A stretch of DNA of 64,000 nt from Zygnema cylindricum (taxonomy: Eukaryota; Streptophyta; Zygnematophyceae; Zygnematales; Zygnemataceae): assembly GCA_037447655.1 (NCBI GenBank), contig JBBHKE010003080.1:1-64000 (forward strand). Reading direction: 5' to 3'. Position numbers and translations under genes: made by a program. Under the pieces are notes generated by a model. It had not been told where the DNA came from and did not search any database. It saw nothing but the letters and a program-made list of their open reading frames with translations. Below, piece by piece: positions 54,816-64,000 of this stretch (position 1 is its first letter; every line of letters begins with the position of its first letter).

Positions 54816-55371
54816 GGTATCCAAAATCTACCGGTTAGGTACCGGCCGTTAAAAAAGAAGACAAAACATGAAAACATTGTGACACTGCGCCGGAGACGTA
54901 AAGTATTAATTTTTAAACTTTTAAAGAAATAGAGGAAGGAAAAAGTTGAGTTGTCGTACGGAAAAGTACACATCGGTAGGACGCATAGGTCATAGGCACA
55001 GACCTAATCAGATTTGCTAAACGTTGACCGTCAGATTTTATTTTCAACGATGCAGATCGAATACAGTTAATCTGATTGTAAAAGGACAGTTTTTTTCCAA
55101 ATAAAAGTCAATTATTTAAAAAAAAAAATCTATTGAAACCCTAATACGGTATTGCGAATCCGTTTCACTTCACTCCATGCGGAAAAGCGCAAGTATTTAG
55201 AAATCGTCGTACAGAAGAAAAGTGCGATCGGATTGAATTTAAACCACGCTTAAAACGGTGAATCCTGATTAGAGTTGACATTAGTGATTACTTTTGAAAT
55301 TGAATTGTACGTGAAAAATAAATGTATCATTTAAAACATTATATAATCTGTAAAATTCAAATCCTAAAAAA

Positions 55372-55445
55372 GATTCGTTGGTGTAGTTGGTTATCACGTC
55401 AGTCTAACACACTGAAGGTCGCCGGACCGAGCCCGGCACGAATCA
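55372..55445 (+). tRNA. tRNA-Val (AAC)
   Basis: Same structure as the copy at 48049: acceptor GATTCGT/ACGAATC, anticodon stem TCAGT/ACTGA with loop CTAACAC, T stem GCCGG/CCGGC with loop ACCGAGC. It differs from the first copy only at a few positions (ATCACG vs ATCACA, ACCGAGC vs ATCGAGC). Upstream ATTATATAATC is a TATA-like element. Confidence 0.95.
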
Positions 55446-57400
55446 AAATAATAAATATTGAAATTTTGCGAATGGTACCATAGTCTGGCGTCCATCAAGA
55501 GTGCGATTATCTTTTTCGAAGACGTGCAATGGAAAAACCACCCCCGTACAAAACGGATCAAAAAAAAAAAACCATCTAACACTACAAAAGTAAGTAGACA
55601 AAGGCATAGAGAAGAAACAAAAAAGACAACGCCAACTGAAACAATTAACCACCCAAACATATTAAAACTACCAAAGATGACTACAAACTAAGATCCACAG
55701 CCTCGAAGATCGTGGATGTGGAATAGATCCCGTGGTGGAAAAACTAAGAGGCTCCTCTTTTCATTAACCACTGTGTTTCGTCGGAGGAGAGCCGCGACTT
55801 GCGTTCTCTGAAGGGCAACTGACAGACATCGACCTTAAAAAAAGAGCAACGTGAAGGCTCGATGGAGGATTCCTTCGACCTCTGGATTCAAATCTTGTTT
55901 GCGCAGAATTGCGTAAGAAATCGTCGAAAGACTTGCCCAAAGGGCCGAATATCTCCGATGCAAATGAGACAAACTGATTTGTCGGGTCTTGATGCGCACA
56001 ATCTCTTTCCTTGAAAAGGTCGTTGCATCCAGAGCCGCAATGCCCGTATGCAACGCCGCAGGATTATAAATGTGTATCACTACTACCTAGGATAAACATA
56101 AGGTTTGTGAGGACCACATCATTAAGGGTCATCCCAAAACCCGTGGAGGAAGATCAAGTTAACCCAAGGAATGCAAAAAAAAAATAAACTCGGAGTGAAG
56201 GGATAGTATATGAGTGCACCACGCTTCGACACCCATCGGAGCAATTTCATCGTGCATCGAGCACTAATTTATTCTCAACATCATTGCAAATGATTACATT
56301 AGTGACAAAACAACAGTGCTGGAGTACACAGTCGAACCCAAATATGGTTATTACAGCCGTGTATGAAATGCAATTTTCACTTCCATCTGTAAATGACTTC
56401 CTCGTCCTTTTATGGATGGAAGTGAAAAGTTGCGACTACAATACACCAGTGAAACAAGTTTATCGTGCATGTGTTCCGAATACAAAGTAATATCAACTTT
56501 TATTAAAACCGTGAAGAAGGTTTCCAAAGACATGCACGATAAAATAAGAGAGCGTGGAAGTATCTAACGATGTTTCTCAAATTAAATAAGTGTCAGGTGC
56601 TTGATGGTGGGGCAAAAATAGAGTGGAGCCTTTGTATTATTGTCTACCAAGGTAGAGAAAAGACAAACTTGAGTGGAACATGAAATCATGAACTCTTAAG
56701 AGGTACATGGAAAGGAGCTCTTGTTGAAAAGGAACATTGAATGTAATATCAAAACAACATAAACTGGGCAATAAATTTCTGCCTAAATGAATAATAATAA
56801 TAAAAAAATCAAACAGCAAAAGCAATCAAAGGCCAATGAGAATCCTTTCTGAGATTTCCGAGATACTTTCTGTGAAAACAATTCCAATGTCACAGCATCT
56901 TGCTTGAAAATCTGACACAAAAATATCCGTAGACTTAGTCTATGAAGTCCACAAAGTCAACAGACCCAAAAAAAAAACAGATAAAAACAAATCATACGCG
57001 AGAAAGTACACAAAATTAATTATCAACACTGATGAAACTGAAGATACCCAAAACTGAAAGAACTGAGAATGTTCGATTATTCTTCACTCCACCACTAAAA
57101 AAATAAAGAAAAGGACATTTTATACAAAGGACATCTTTATTATGGAAACGGAGTTTACAAGCTGCGATTTACTTACCAAAAAAAAAGGAATGATTACTTA
57201 TGGGAAAAACGAGGAAACAACAGCCTTACTGCTACATTACCATTCAGAATAAACAGTCTTAGTGCTATATTACCATTTAGTTCGACTTCCCATGGCCACC
57301 TTCCAATGGAAAAAGCACCAGACCAAATTCCTTTCTATTGTAATTCACCCAAAAAAGATTACTACGGTACCACAAAATTAAACCCTAAAAAATGCTAAAT
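55446..57400. other. Intergenic, no supportable gene
   Basis: The minus-strand frame 55835-56080 (HIYNPAALHTGIAALDATTF...) is longer than chance would strongly suggest in this AT-rich DNA, but I recognise no domain, so I leave it uncalled. A hairpin is present at 56374-56428 (TTTTCACTTCCATC ... GATGGAAGTGAAAA). The right part probably includes the 3' untranslated region of the gene ending at 57548. Confidence 0.4.
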
Positions 57401-57547
57401 ACAGTTGCCAATTTACAGCAGGCATTTTGCCTCGAAAACAAGTGACAGTAAATTTCGGTAGCGACAATAATTGAGATAGCCCCAATATCCATCAATAACA
57501 ACATAACGTAACATAACCCTATATATGTTGTCATTGCAGTCAAAAAC

Positions 57548-60500
57548 CTAACCTCTTTTCTTCTTCTTTGGAATAACTTCTTCCTCGTCCGATGTATAAT
57601 CATCCACGAGTTTTCGTTTTGGACCTCTTCCATTCGTTTCCGACGACTTCCTCGCTTTCTTTATCTCAGAGACCTTTTTCCCCGTTGTCACTGGTTTTTT
57701 TGAAGTCGATCCGTTCGAGGAACGTTCATTTTTGACAGGTGTCACCGATTTAGGATAGGAAACAAGCCCAGCCTTCTTCTGACGGACTTTGTCAAAAATC
57801 TGTTGGGCCTCGTCGTGTTCTAACATTCCATATTCCATCATCCTGCAATCAAAAATACTCGACTTCTGTTTAAAAACCATTTACAGCCACATTGTCAACT
57901 TCACCACTGCTGCTTTACAGTAATAGGATACACATGGCAGTGCTTCATTTCAAACCGTAAAAACCAAAAAAAAATACCTAAAAAACACTAAAAAAGTTGA
58001 GCTAAACAGCCTTCACACAACACTGAATACATGAAGGAATGCACATTCGAACACGTATATGTCAGATAAAGTACAGAAATAATTCCGGTACTTGTAACCA
58101 AGCCAAACATAGTTAAGAAAACAAAAAAAAGAGATATAGAAATATATCCGGAATGTTCGCCATTTCCCTTTGTGACTGCAATTTATTGGCGGCAACAAAC
58201 AAAAGAAAAGGCGAAATTTTTGTAGCACATATGGAGGAGTCGAGTATGGAGTGAAAGTCTCCGATCCTCAACAGTGACAAAATGTGCATCCAGAAAGCAA
58301 ACCATTAAGCTCTGAAGTCTTTTCTTGCTTACAAAAACGTCTACAGTAAAAACCTGGAGAGATGATGGAAAAAAGTAGCAAAACAGCAGTAGAAGTGAAG
58401 CAGCCCAGCAAAGAAATGACTACCGAGACAACCCTAGAAAAGAAACAAACAAACTGACTAATCACAAAACCCAAGAAAAGAAAATAACGACAAATCACAC
58501 AACCAAGGAAAGAAAAAAATGACTACTCACAACCCAAGAAAATTCACAATGCATGACAAAAACTCAAATTCACAAAAGTCGCCTATTTTGTCCATTTTGT
58601 TGGACAAACTGGTTTGTCAGTGATAGCAGGACAAAACTTTAGTAGGAAGACATGAACAAAATAACCACCAAGAATGTAAAATATAAAAACAGGTCACAGG
58701 AACAATTAAAAAAAAATAGAAAACAGACGAAGGAATTAAAAAACTATGCGTAAACGCATTCATGCAAACAGAGGCCATTTTCCTGCTCAAGAAAAAAAAA
58801 GAGCTTTTAAAAAAAAACACTCTAAAAAACTCCAGAAAACACATAATGAACCCTAAAAAAAACTCTTAGAAACCTACAATGTCCTTCACAGCACCTGAGC
58901 CCTGAAACACGCTTCATGACCTTTTTTTTGTGAGGGGGGGAAGAGAGGGGGTGAGGGGGGGAGCAAGAGAGAGAGGACACACCATATCTGAGCCATTTCA
59001 CTCTCTGGCCGTTGCCGGTAAAGTGACTCGTAAAATACTCGGAGACCATCCCTCTGCAACCAAGAGAGGGGGAGAGGGGTGAGAAGGGGAGAGGAGAGGG
59101 GAAGAGGGTTGAGGGGGGAGGGATGAGAGGTGAAGAGAGAGGAGGTGAAAATCACGTGAAATATGGAAATCGCAAAATGGAGGAAGGATAAAGCATAAGA
59201 AAAAAGGCAAATAAGGAATAAATCAACATTCCATTGACAACTACACTGCCTATCGTTCGGTAAACAAGGAACTAGAATGTATAAAATTAATTTAGTGTAG
59301 GGACATGTGACAGCTTACAATTCACTCCCTTAAACGGTGATTGACACTTGTAATTTTCGGTCAAAAAAAATGACAATGAGATTAGTGTTATTAACACAGA
59401 TTTTTGTTCAAAAAAAAGAAACAACCGAATTAGTGTTATAATAGCGATGGAAAAGTTCATTCTTTTTACATTGTATCAACTGACTGAAACAACATCCCAC
59501 TTAGTTGGTGTGGATGGTTAAATTAAAAAGACTTGAAAACCACTTACACAATCTCAAGTAGACAAAAAGAGAGCATTCACTGTAATTTATGTGATCTTTA
59601 TGAATAATTATGTACAAACCTCCAACAGATATAATGACGGGAAACACACATAAAAACAAAACCAGAAAAAAAGATGATAGATGTAGTCACACTGTGAACC
59701 ACATGAAAGCATGTTGACCCTAAAAAACCCTGAATAGCCCTGAAAAAACCCCAAAAATACCTTGAAACCCTAATAAATCCTAAATAACCCTAAAACACCC
59801 AAAAAACCTAAAAAAATCCCTAGAAAACCAAAGCATCCTTATAAAGCCTAAAACACATAAACACCCTAGAAAACCCCAAAAAAACCACTCACCTCCTCTA
59901 GGGGTTCATGCCTTTGTCCCGGCAAAACAAACGACTTTCGCTCCCTTTCTTTGACGACTGTTTTCTTTTTTGAGCTGACGGAAACCACCTTACTCTTGTC
60001 GTCTTCAAAAACTATCTTTTTGGACTTGACTGTCGTAACAACTTTCTTGTCGACCTCGTCTATTTCCTTCTTTGGTTTTACCAACTTGACTTTTGCCTTA
60101 CTATCTTCCTCAAATTCTGGCTATCACCCCCGGAGGTCCCAAAAACAAATGAATAATAATTACAACATATATCATAATGATTTTCAGTGAGGGAGTAAAG
60201 GAGGGAGGGAGTTGAATGACCATAGGAAAGAGGGAGAGAAGAAATCGAGATTAACTGTTCTTTTAAGAACAATGACTTCTTTTTCTTTTGTTTTTGAAAT
60301 GTACCACCTAGTCACAAGAAACATAAAAGAAAATTGGATTGTGATGATCGTACGTCTAACAATAGTAAAATTACAAATTTGTACTAAGGACTGAAAAATA
60401 GAATCTTTAATGGAAAAATTTAACTGAATGAATCACATGTAGACTCCCCACCTCTGCACTCGCTCCCTCGCTCTCCCCCCACCCCCTCGACACTTACAGG

Positions 60501-62340
60501 GTCAAGCCACATACGCTATCACTGGCGTTGACCAGTAACTTTAGAGAAAAGAAAAAGAACAAAAAAGGGCAAATTGTACTTTCCTGTACAGTTACTATAA
60601 TACCTGGCCAGCAATGCCAGTAATCGCTGACATGTAATTACCATAATACTTACTACAAACAAACACCTCCGTACAACAAACCATAGTTAAAATGTGCAAA
60701 AATAAATGGAAACCCTGTGTAGTGATTTGTTCATCTCCTGATTTTTTGTCCAGTCCTCCCTCTCTCACTTTCTAAGCCCATTTTCCAACCTAGTCCTTCA
60801 TCCAAGCTGAGAAAAGCGAAAGGAAAGAGAGAAGAAAGGGAGAAGACAGGAAGAGAAAAGAGAGAAGAAAGGGAGAGGAAAGGGAGAAGAAGGTGAGGAA
60901 ATAGAAAGAAAATAGAGAGGAAAGGGAAAAGAGAAAAAAGGGAGAGGAGAGGGAGAGGAAAGTGAGGAAGTAGAGAGCAAAGAGAGGAAAGAGAGGCACA
61001 GGAGAAGCAAGGAAAACAAAAATAAGTACTCAAGATCACTATTCCAATGGTGGATGCCATACCTCTCTTTTCACCACTCTTTTCGGTGTATCGTTTCTAT
61101 CAGCCCTCGCTGCCCGTGAATTGCCTCCATTCTCAGATGGAAAATCCTTCTCTAATTTGACCTGCTCACACAAAATCTAAAATTGAGTCCAATTCTATTT
61201 ACGGCTTCCTGACTAAAGTGAAACTCTTCAAACTTATAAGTTTTGCAATTCAGACTTTTTCAAACACCTTGCAACAGCAGCTGTGGTGCCTCATAGATTT
61301 TTTTTTTCTTTAGTTAGTCCCCTCGGAAATAAATACAATGTTTGTCAATCTAGTTGGTTACCATTCTGAGACTTAGGATAGATTATAATTTTTAGCTTTC
61401 TGTAAATGTTTACACTTTCATTTTTCTGTCTTTCATTGTGTATTTATGAAGCAAGGTCATAATCGTCATAAACACTGACAAAATTTACAGTAGACCAAAA
61501 AAAGAAATGGACTTAAAAATAGAGACGACACTTATTACCTAGCATATGATTATGAGAGCAAATTGTGAAAATCTGAAGGCCGAATTTCTGACTTGATGTT
61601 TGAAAAGATGAGCAAGACGTGGCTATTTCACATGCAAATAGAAGATTTCCGAAAGCATCAATTAAATCGCAAATGCAGTAACATTGACGACTCGTAAAAA
61701 CTTATTTTCCAAAGACGTGTTTTGAAAGACCACGGATAGGCATATGCCGATGTGTTGAAATACAAATGAACCAGTAGAATTTTAATTACGAAACTGTGAC
61801 GTGATCGAACTACGTCACGTGACGTCACAAACTATGACGATCTTAAAGTACGTCTCGTTTTAGTACGTGAAGTCACGTGATGTAACATTTACGTCATAGA
61901 GAACTACAAGCTTGCAGTAATACGGCACGTAATAGTACATGACATAACGTGTTGTAACGTTACATCATGTACTGTGACGAGCTTGCAACAACACGTGACG
62001 TCATAGTGCGCAATGTACAGGGTGGAGAAGGTGACATAACATTGCAAAAGAACATTCATGCGCACAGGAAGAAAAAATTAGACGCAGTCTGGACAACATT
62101 GGAAGTGAAAATAAACGAATGAATTCCGAGAAGCCAAAATAGGAATGATTTAACAACAAATAAACTATAAAAAAAATGAACGCAATAACAAAAAAACTAG
62201 CCGTAATTTGCAGATTTACAAAAATTTCTTCTGCGAGTTAACATCAGTATTCACCAAGTCAAACAAGGGAATCACGACATGTTAATCCTCACCTTTGGTC
62301 GTTTATCTCCATTTGAACTTTTAGTTTTACTTCTCTCCAT
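57548..62340 (-). CDS. Conserved plant protein with RDPLR..FYESLY / SEMAQIW core, five exons
   Basis: Complete spliced gene, 741 coding bases, 246 residues. Exons on the minus strand: 62340-62293 (ATG, MERSKTKSSNGDKRPK, donor GTGAGG); 61161-61063 (VKLEKDF..., donor GTATGG); 60120-59893 (PEFEEDSKAK... to HEPLEE, donor GTGAGT); 59053-58983 (RDGLRVFYESLYRQRPESEM AQI plus two bases, donor GTGTGT); 57842-57548 (completing Trp, then MMEYGMLEHDEAQQIFDKV..., stop). All introns are GT-AG and phases agree. The Lys/Glu/Ser-rich N terminus and the basic C terminus (GPKRKLVDD, PKKKKRG) contain nuclear-localisation-like clusters. Plant proteins with a DPLRxFYExLYxQxPxSEMAxxWMMExGLL core have the same order: KSFVLPGQRH-like motif, core, basic tail. 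They are usually annotated as uncharacterised; function unknown, nuclear or nucleolar location inferred only from composition. Confidence 0.85.
57843..58982 (-). other. Intron 4 of the five-exon gene
   Basis: GTGTGT...TTGATTGCAG. It contains G-rich/GA-rich tracts (58925-58975) next to the donor and AT-rich sequence. No nested gene seen. Confidence 0.75.
59054..59892 (-). other. Intron 3 with degenerate CCCTAAA repeats
   Basis: GTGAGT...TTGGTTGCAG. 59718-59880 consists largely of CCCTAAAA, CCCTGAAA and CCCTAATAA variants on the plus strand. The acceptor side (59055-59150) is a CT-rich (minus-strand) tract, plausibly the polypyrimidine tract. Confidence 0.75.
60121..61062 (-). other. Intron 2 with GGGAAAGAGA microsatellite
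   Basis: GTATGG...GGTGATAG. 60815-60995 is a purine-rich GAAAGGGAGA repeat on the plus strand. The acceptor lacks a strong pyrimidine tract (GGGGGTGATAG), but an in-frame stop just upstream and the reading phase support it. Confidence 0.65.
61162..62292 (-). other. Intron 1 with ACGT-core cluster
   Basis: GTGAGG...TTGTGTGAGCAG. 61795-62000 is dense in TGACGTCA, CACGTGACGT and related ACGT cores. First introns of plant genes can be regulatory, so this may act as a bZIP-binding region. That is inference. Confidence 0.6.
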
Positions 62341-62504
62341 GACTTTGTCGGAGTCGCAGATGTCACAAGTAGACGAGAAGAACAATCATAGGAACAAAAT
62401 GATTCTGAAAAAAAAGAGAGAAAAGAGGACGAGAAAAAAGAGCAGTCGGTACAGAGAAGCACGGCACAAATTCTTTACTGCAGAGAGTGTAGAACAAAGG
62501 AGAT

Positions 62505-62560
62505 CAAAGGAGGGGCTTCTTTCAAAGAAGGGGCTTCTTTCAAAGAAGGGGCTTCTTTAC
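62505..62560 (+). repeat. 18-bp tandem repeat, about 2.7 copies
   Basis: Units of AAAGAAGGGGCTTCTTTC, each partly palindromic, about 170-220 bp upstream of the start codon of the five-exon gene. Confidence 0.85.
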
Positions 62561-62725
62561 TTGGAAATAGGAAAGAAGATAGAAGGAAGAAGGACATAAA
62601 CTCTGTAACGTTTCACAGTATATATACCACAGCCAAACGCTTTTAGGTCAAAGCCTCAGATGATTCTAAGTGCTGCAGGGTTCAGAGGTTAAGGAGTACT
62701 TAAAACGTACAGTACGTTATGGTAC

Positions 62726-63680
62726 AGTACACCGTCGATCGTATTTAGCGTGTTGAACACTAATTCGGCGCCCCTAAATTTTGAGGGTTTTACCTAAAAT
62801 AGGGTAATGGATACTAATTTTTCCTGTACGCTAATTACGAGATGTTAAATTAGTGTACACCATTTTAATTTATGTATATTTTTATTAGTGTGGAGTACGG
62901 AACGTGTCGGTTCGTAAAAATGTACTATTTATCATACTAGTACGGATGCTTAAATAAAATCTCTGCTATCACACGAAAAACTGCCCTGTGAATTAAAGAA
63001 TTTCATTTTTGTACCTGTTTTAGTGTACATTTGTTTGTCTCGTATTGTCTACACCCTAAAAAACTGAAATTAGAGTTAGGAATTAATTAGAGTGAAAGTA
63101 TGCGACAGTGTACGAATTGTCAGAATCTGTACATTTACCTATATTACTGTGGATATCCTCTCGACAAATCAGCTGTACCCATTTTGGCGTACGTTGAAAA
63201 ATTAGTGTATAACTCTTTTTTCGAAATTTTTCTATGTCAAAACTACACCTTGAATCGTTATTAGCGTATAGAAATTATTAGTGTACAAAAAAATTTAGCG
63301 TTATTCATTCTAATTTAGTGCCAGGAGACGTGGCAGATTATGGTCCACGTCCTTAAATAGTGTAATTTATTCTATTTAAGGTATCAATGTCAAAATTTTG
63401 GGGTGCCGATATAGAGTACATAAGGCTAATAACGATTCACGGTGTACTGTGTGAACATACGATTTGTGTACGATTTGTCAGACTTTGTACGAATACCTAT
63501 ATTAGTGTAAGCATGTTTGCGACCGACATTTATTTTTTTCAAAGACCCAAAATATAATTATTAAACAATTAGAATGTATGGTTTTTTTCAAAACTTTCAA
63601 ATTCTTAATTAGCGTAAACCACGGTAATTTTTCATGTACGCTAAAGAAACTTCTGCGCTAATAACGATTGGCGGTGTACT
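62726..63680. mobile_element. Possible larger element of the ACTACACC foldback family
   Basis: The left end AGTACACCGTCGATCGTATTTAGCG and right end CGCTAATAACGATTGGCGGTGTACT are imperfect inverted repeats. No target duplication is clear. The interior is AT-rich with repeated TTAGTGTA motifs and contains the smaller related element at 63242-63448. Confidence 0.45.
63242..63448. mobile_element. Foldback MITE of the ACTACACC family
   Basis: The left end ACTACACCTTGAATCGTTATTAGCG and right end GGCTAATAACGATTCACGGTGTACT are inverted. A central hairpin CCTTAAATA...TATTTAAGG lies at about 63352-63382. Non-coding. Confidence 0.6.
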
Positions 63681-64000
63681 GTAACACTCTGGTTTCCATC
63701 TACAACTCCTAAAGAAACACCTGAAGTTTTGTCAATTTTGTCTTGTAGTGAATTCGTACACAGTTGTACATCAAAAATAGTAAAAGCAGGTTGTTTTCTG
63801 GAAAAAAAATGTGCTTTGTACAAAAAATAATCTCTCAATAAAGTACAAACATTAGTGTTGTGTATCGGTAAAAAACTTATCGCGATAACACGGATACCGA
63901 TAGTTATTGGTTATCGAACAGTCAAAGGTTATGATAGATTGGTCTAAGACCAACAAATTCCATATCGGCGATAACAAAAAAAATATAGTATGCATACAAT
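63681..64000. other. Intergenic, nothing recognised
   Basis: AT-rich. An inverted stretch near 63880-63980 (TATCGCGATA, ATCGGTAT/ATACCGAT-like, ATCGGCGATAAC) hints at a further palindromic element cut by the window end. Confidence 0.3.

Noticed and set aside
55394-55660. 88-codon hydrophobic minus-strand frame resembling a membrane protein
   Set aside because: It runs antisense through the tRNA-Val gene at 55372-55445 and is driven by T-rich composition.
55835-56080. 81-codon minus-strand frame as a host exon
   Set aside because: I could not identify splice partners or a family, and another frame over the same DNA is also partly open, so coding status is unsupported.
57385-57633. 82-codon minus-strand frame overlapping the last exon of the five-exon gene
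   Set aside because: It is in another frame from the spliced product, whose reading phase is fixed by four consistent introns.
59718-59886. Chromosome end (telomere)
   Set aside because: The CCCTAAA-like repeats are degenerate, short and lie inside an intron with coding exons on both sides.
60731-61060. Leu/Ser/Phe-rich frames suggesting membrane segments
   Set aside because: They are reverse-strand translations of the GAAAGGGAGA microsatellite in intron 2.

Overview
The window is eukaryotic nuclear DNA, almost certainly from the green lineage (a streptophyte alga or early land plant). Three things point that way. Two intron-containing genes that I could assemble by splice-site logic encode proteins resembling plant families: a kelch-repeat protein, and a conserved protein with an RDGLRVFYESLYRQ...SEMAQIW core. 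An intron carries degenerate CCCTAAA tracts like the plant telomere repeat. The LTR retrotransposons are plant-like Ty1/copia elements. I cannot name the species. There are no bacterial features.

Layout. Positions 1-3612: old miniature DNA transposon (MITE) debris interrupted by a solo LTR. Positions 3618-18236: copia element A (minus strand, decayed), flanked by the 5-bp target duplication ATAAC, with element B (6426-12867, TSD GATGT) inserted between its integrase and reverse transcriptase and deletion derivative C (14988-16877, TSD ATCCA) inserted in its gag. Positions 19930-39732: copia element E (plus strand, decayed, TSD GTAGC), which holds element D (23194-29641, minus, TSD TGGAA, gag-pol almost intact), element F (32004-38348, plus, TSD CATCA) and a MITE in its 5' LTR. 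Positions 41003-50800: a dense field of 0.8-1.0 kb MITEs with TTA/TAA target duplications, one split by a solo LTR and one pair forming a head-to-tail dimer. Among these lie the first two exons of a kelch gene (minus strand, 47925 to 45193), a divergent tRNA-Val(AAC) gene, and a second tRNA-Val cut in its anticodon loop by a MITE. Positions 51000-57000: mostly AT arrays, CT tracts, degenerate repeats and a third tRNA-Val(AAC). Positions 57548-62340: a complete five-exon host gene on the minus strand encoding a 246-residue basic protein. Positions 62400-64000: foldback MITEs with ACTACACC-type ends.

All copia elements here share unusual design features. The primer-binding site is complementary to the anticodon arm of initiator tRNA-Met (half-tRNA priming, as in Drosophila copia). 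The Gag reading frame starts inside the LTR and runs through the primer-binding site. Every LTR family carries, in U3 and antisense to the element, a tRNA-like segment with A-box and B-box motifs, followed by a T-run. These antisense modules are the most interesting signal. The MITE subfamily with GGCTGCGGCCCC ends has two copies here, one inside such a tRNA-like module and one inside a real tRNA gene.
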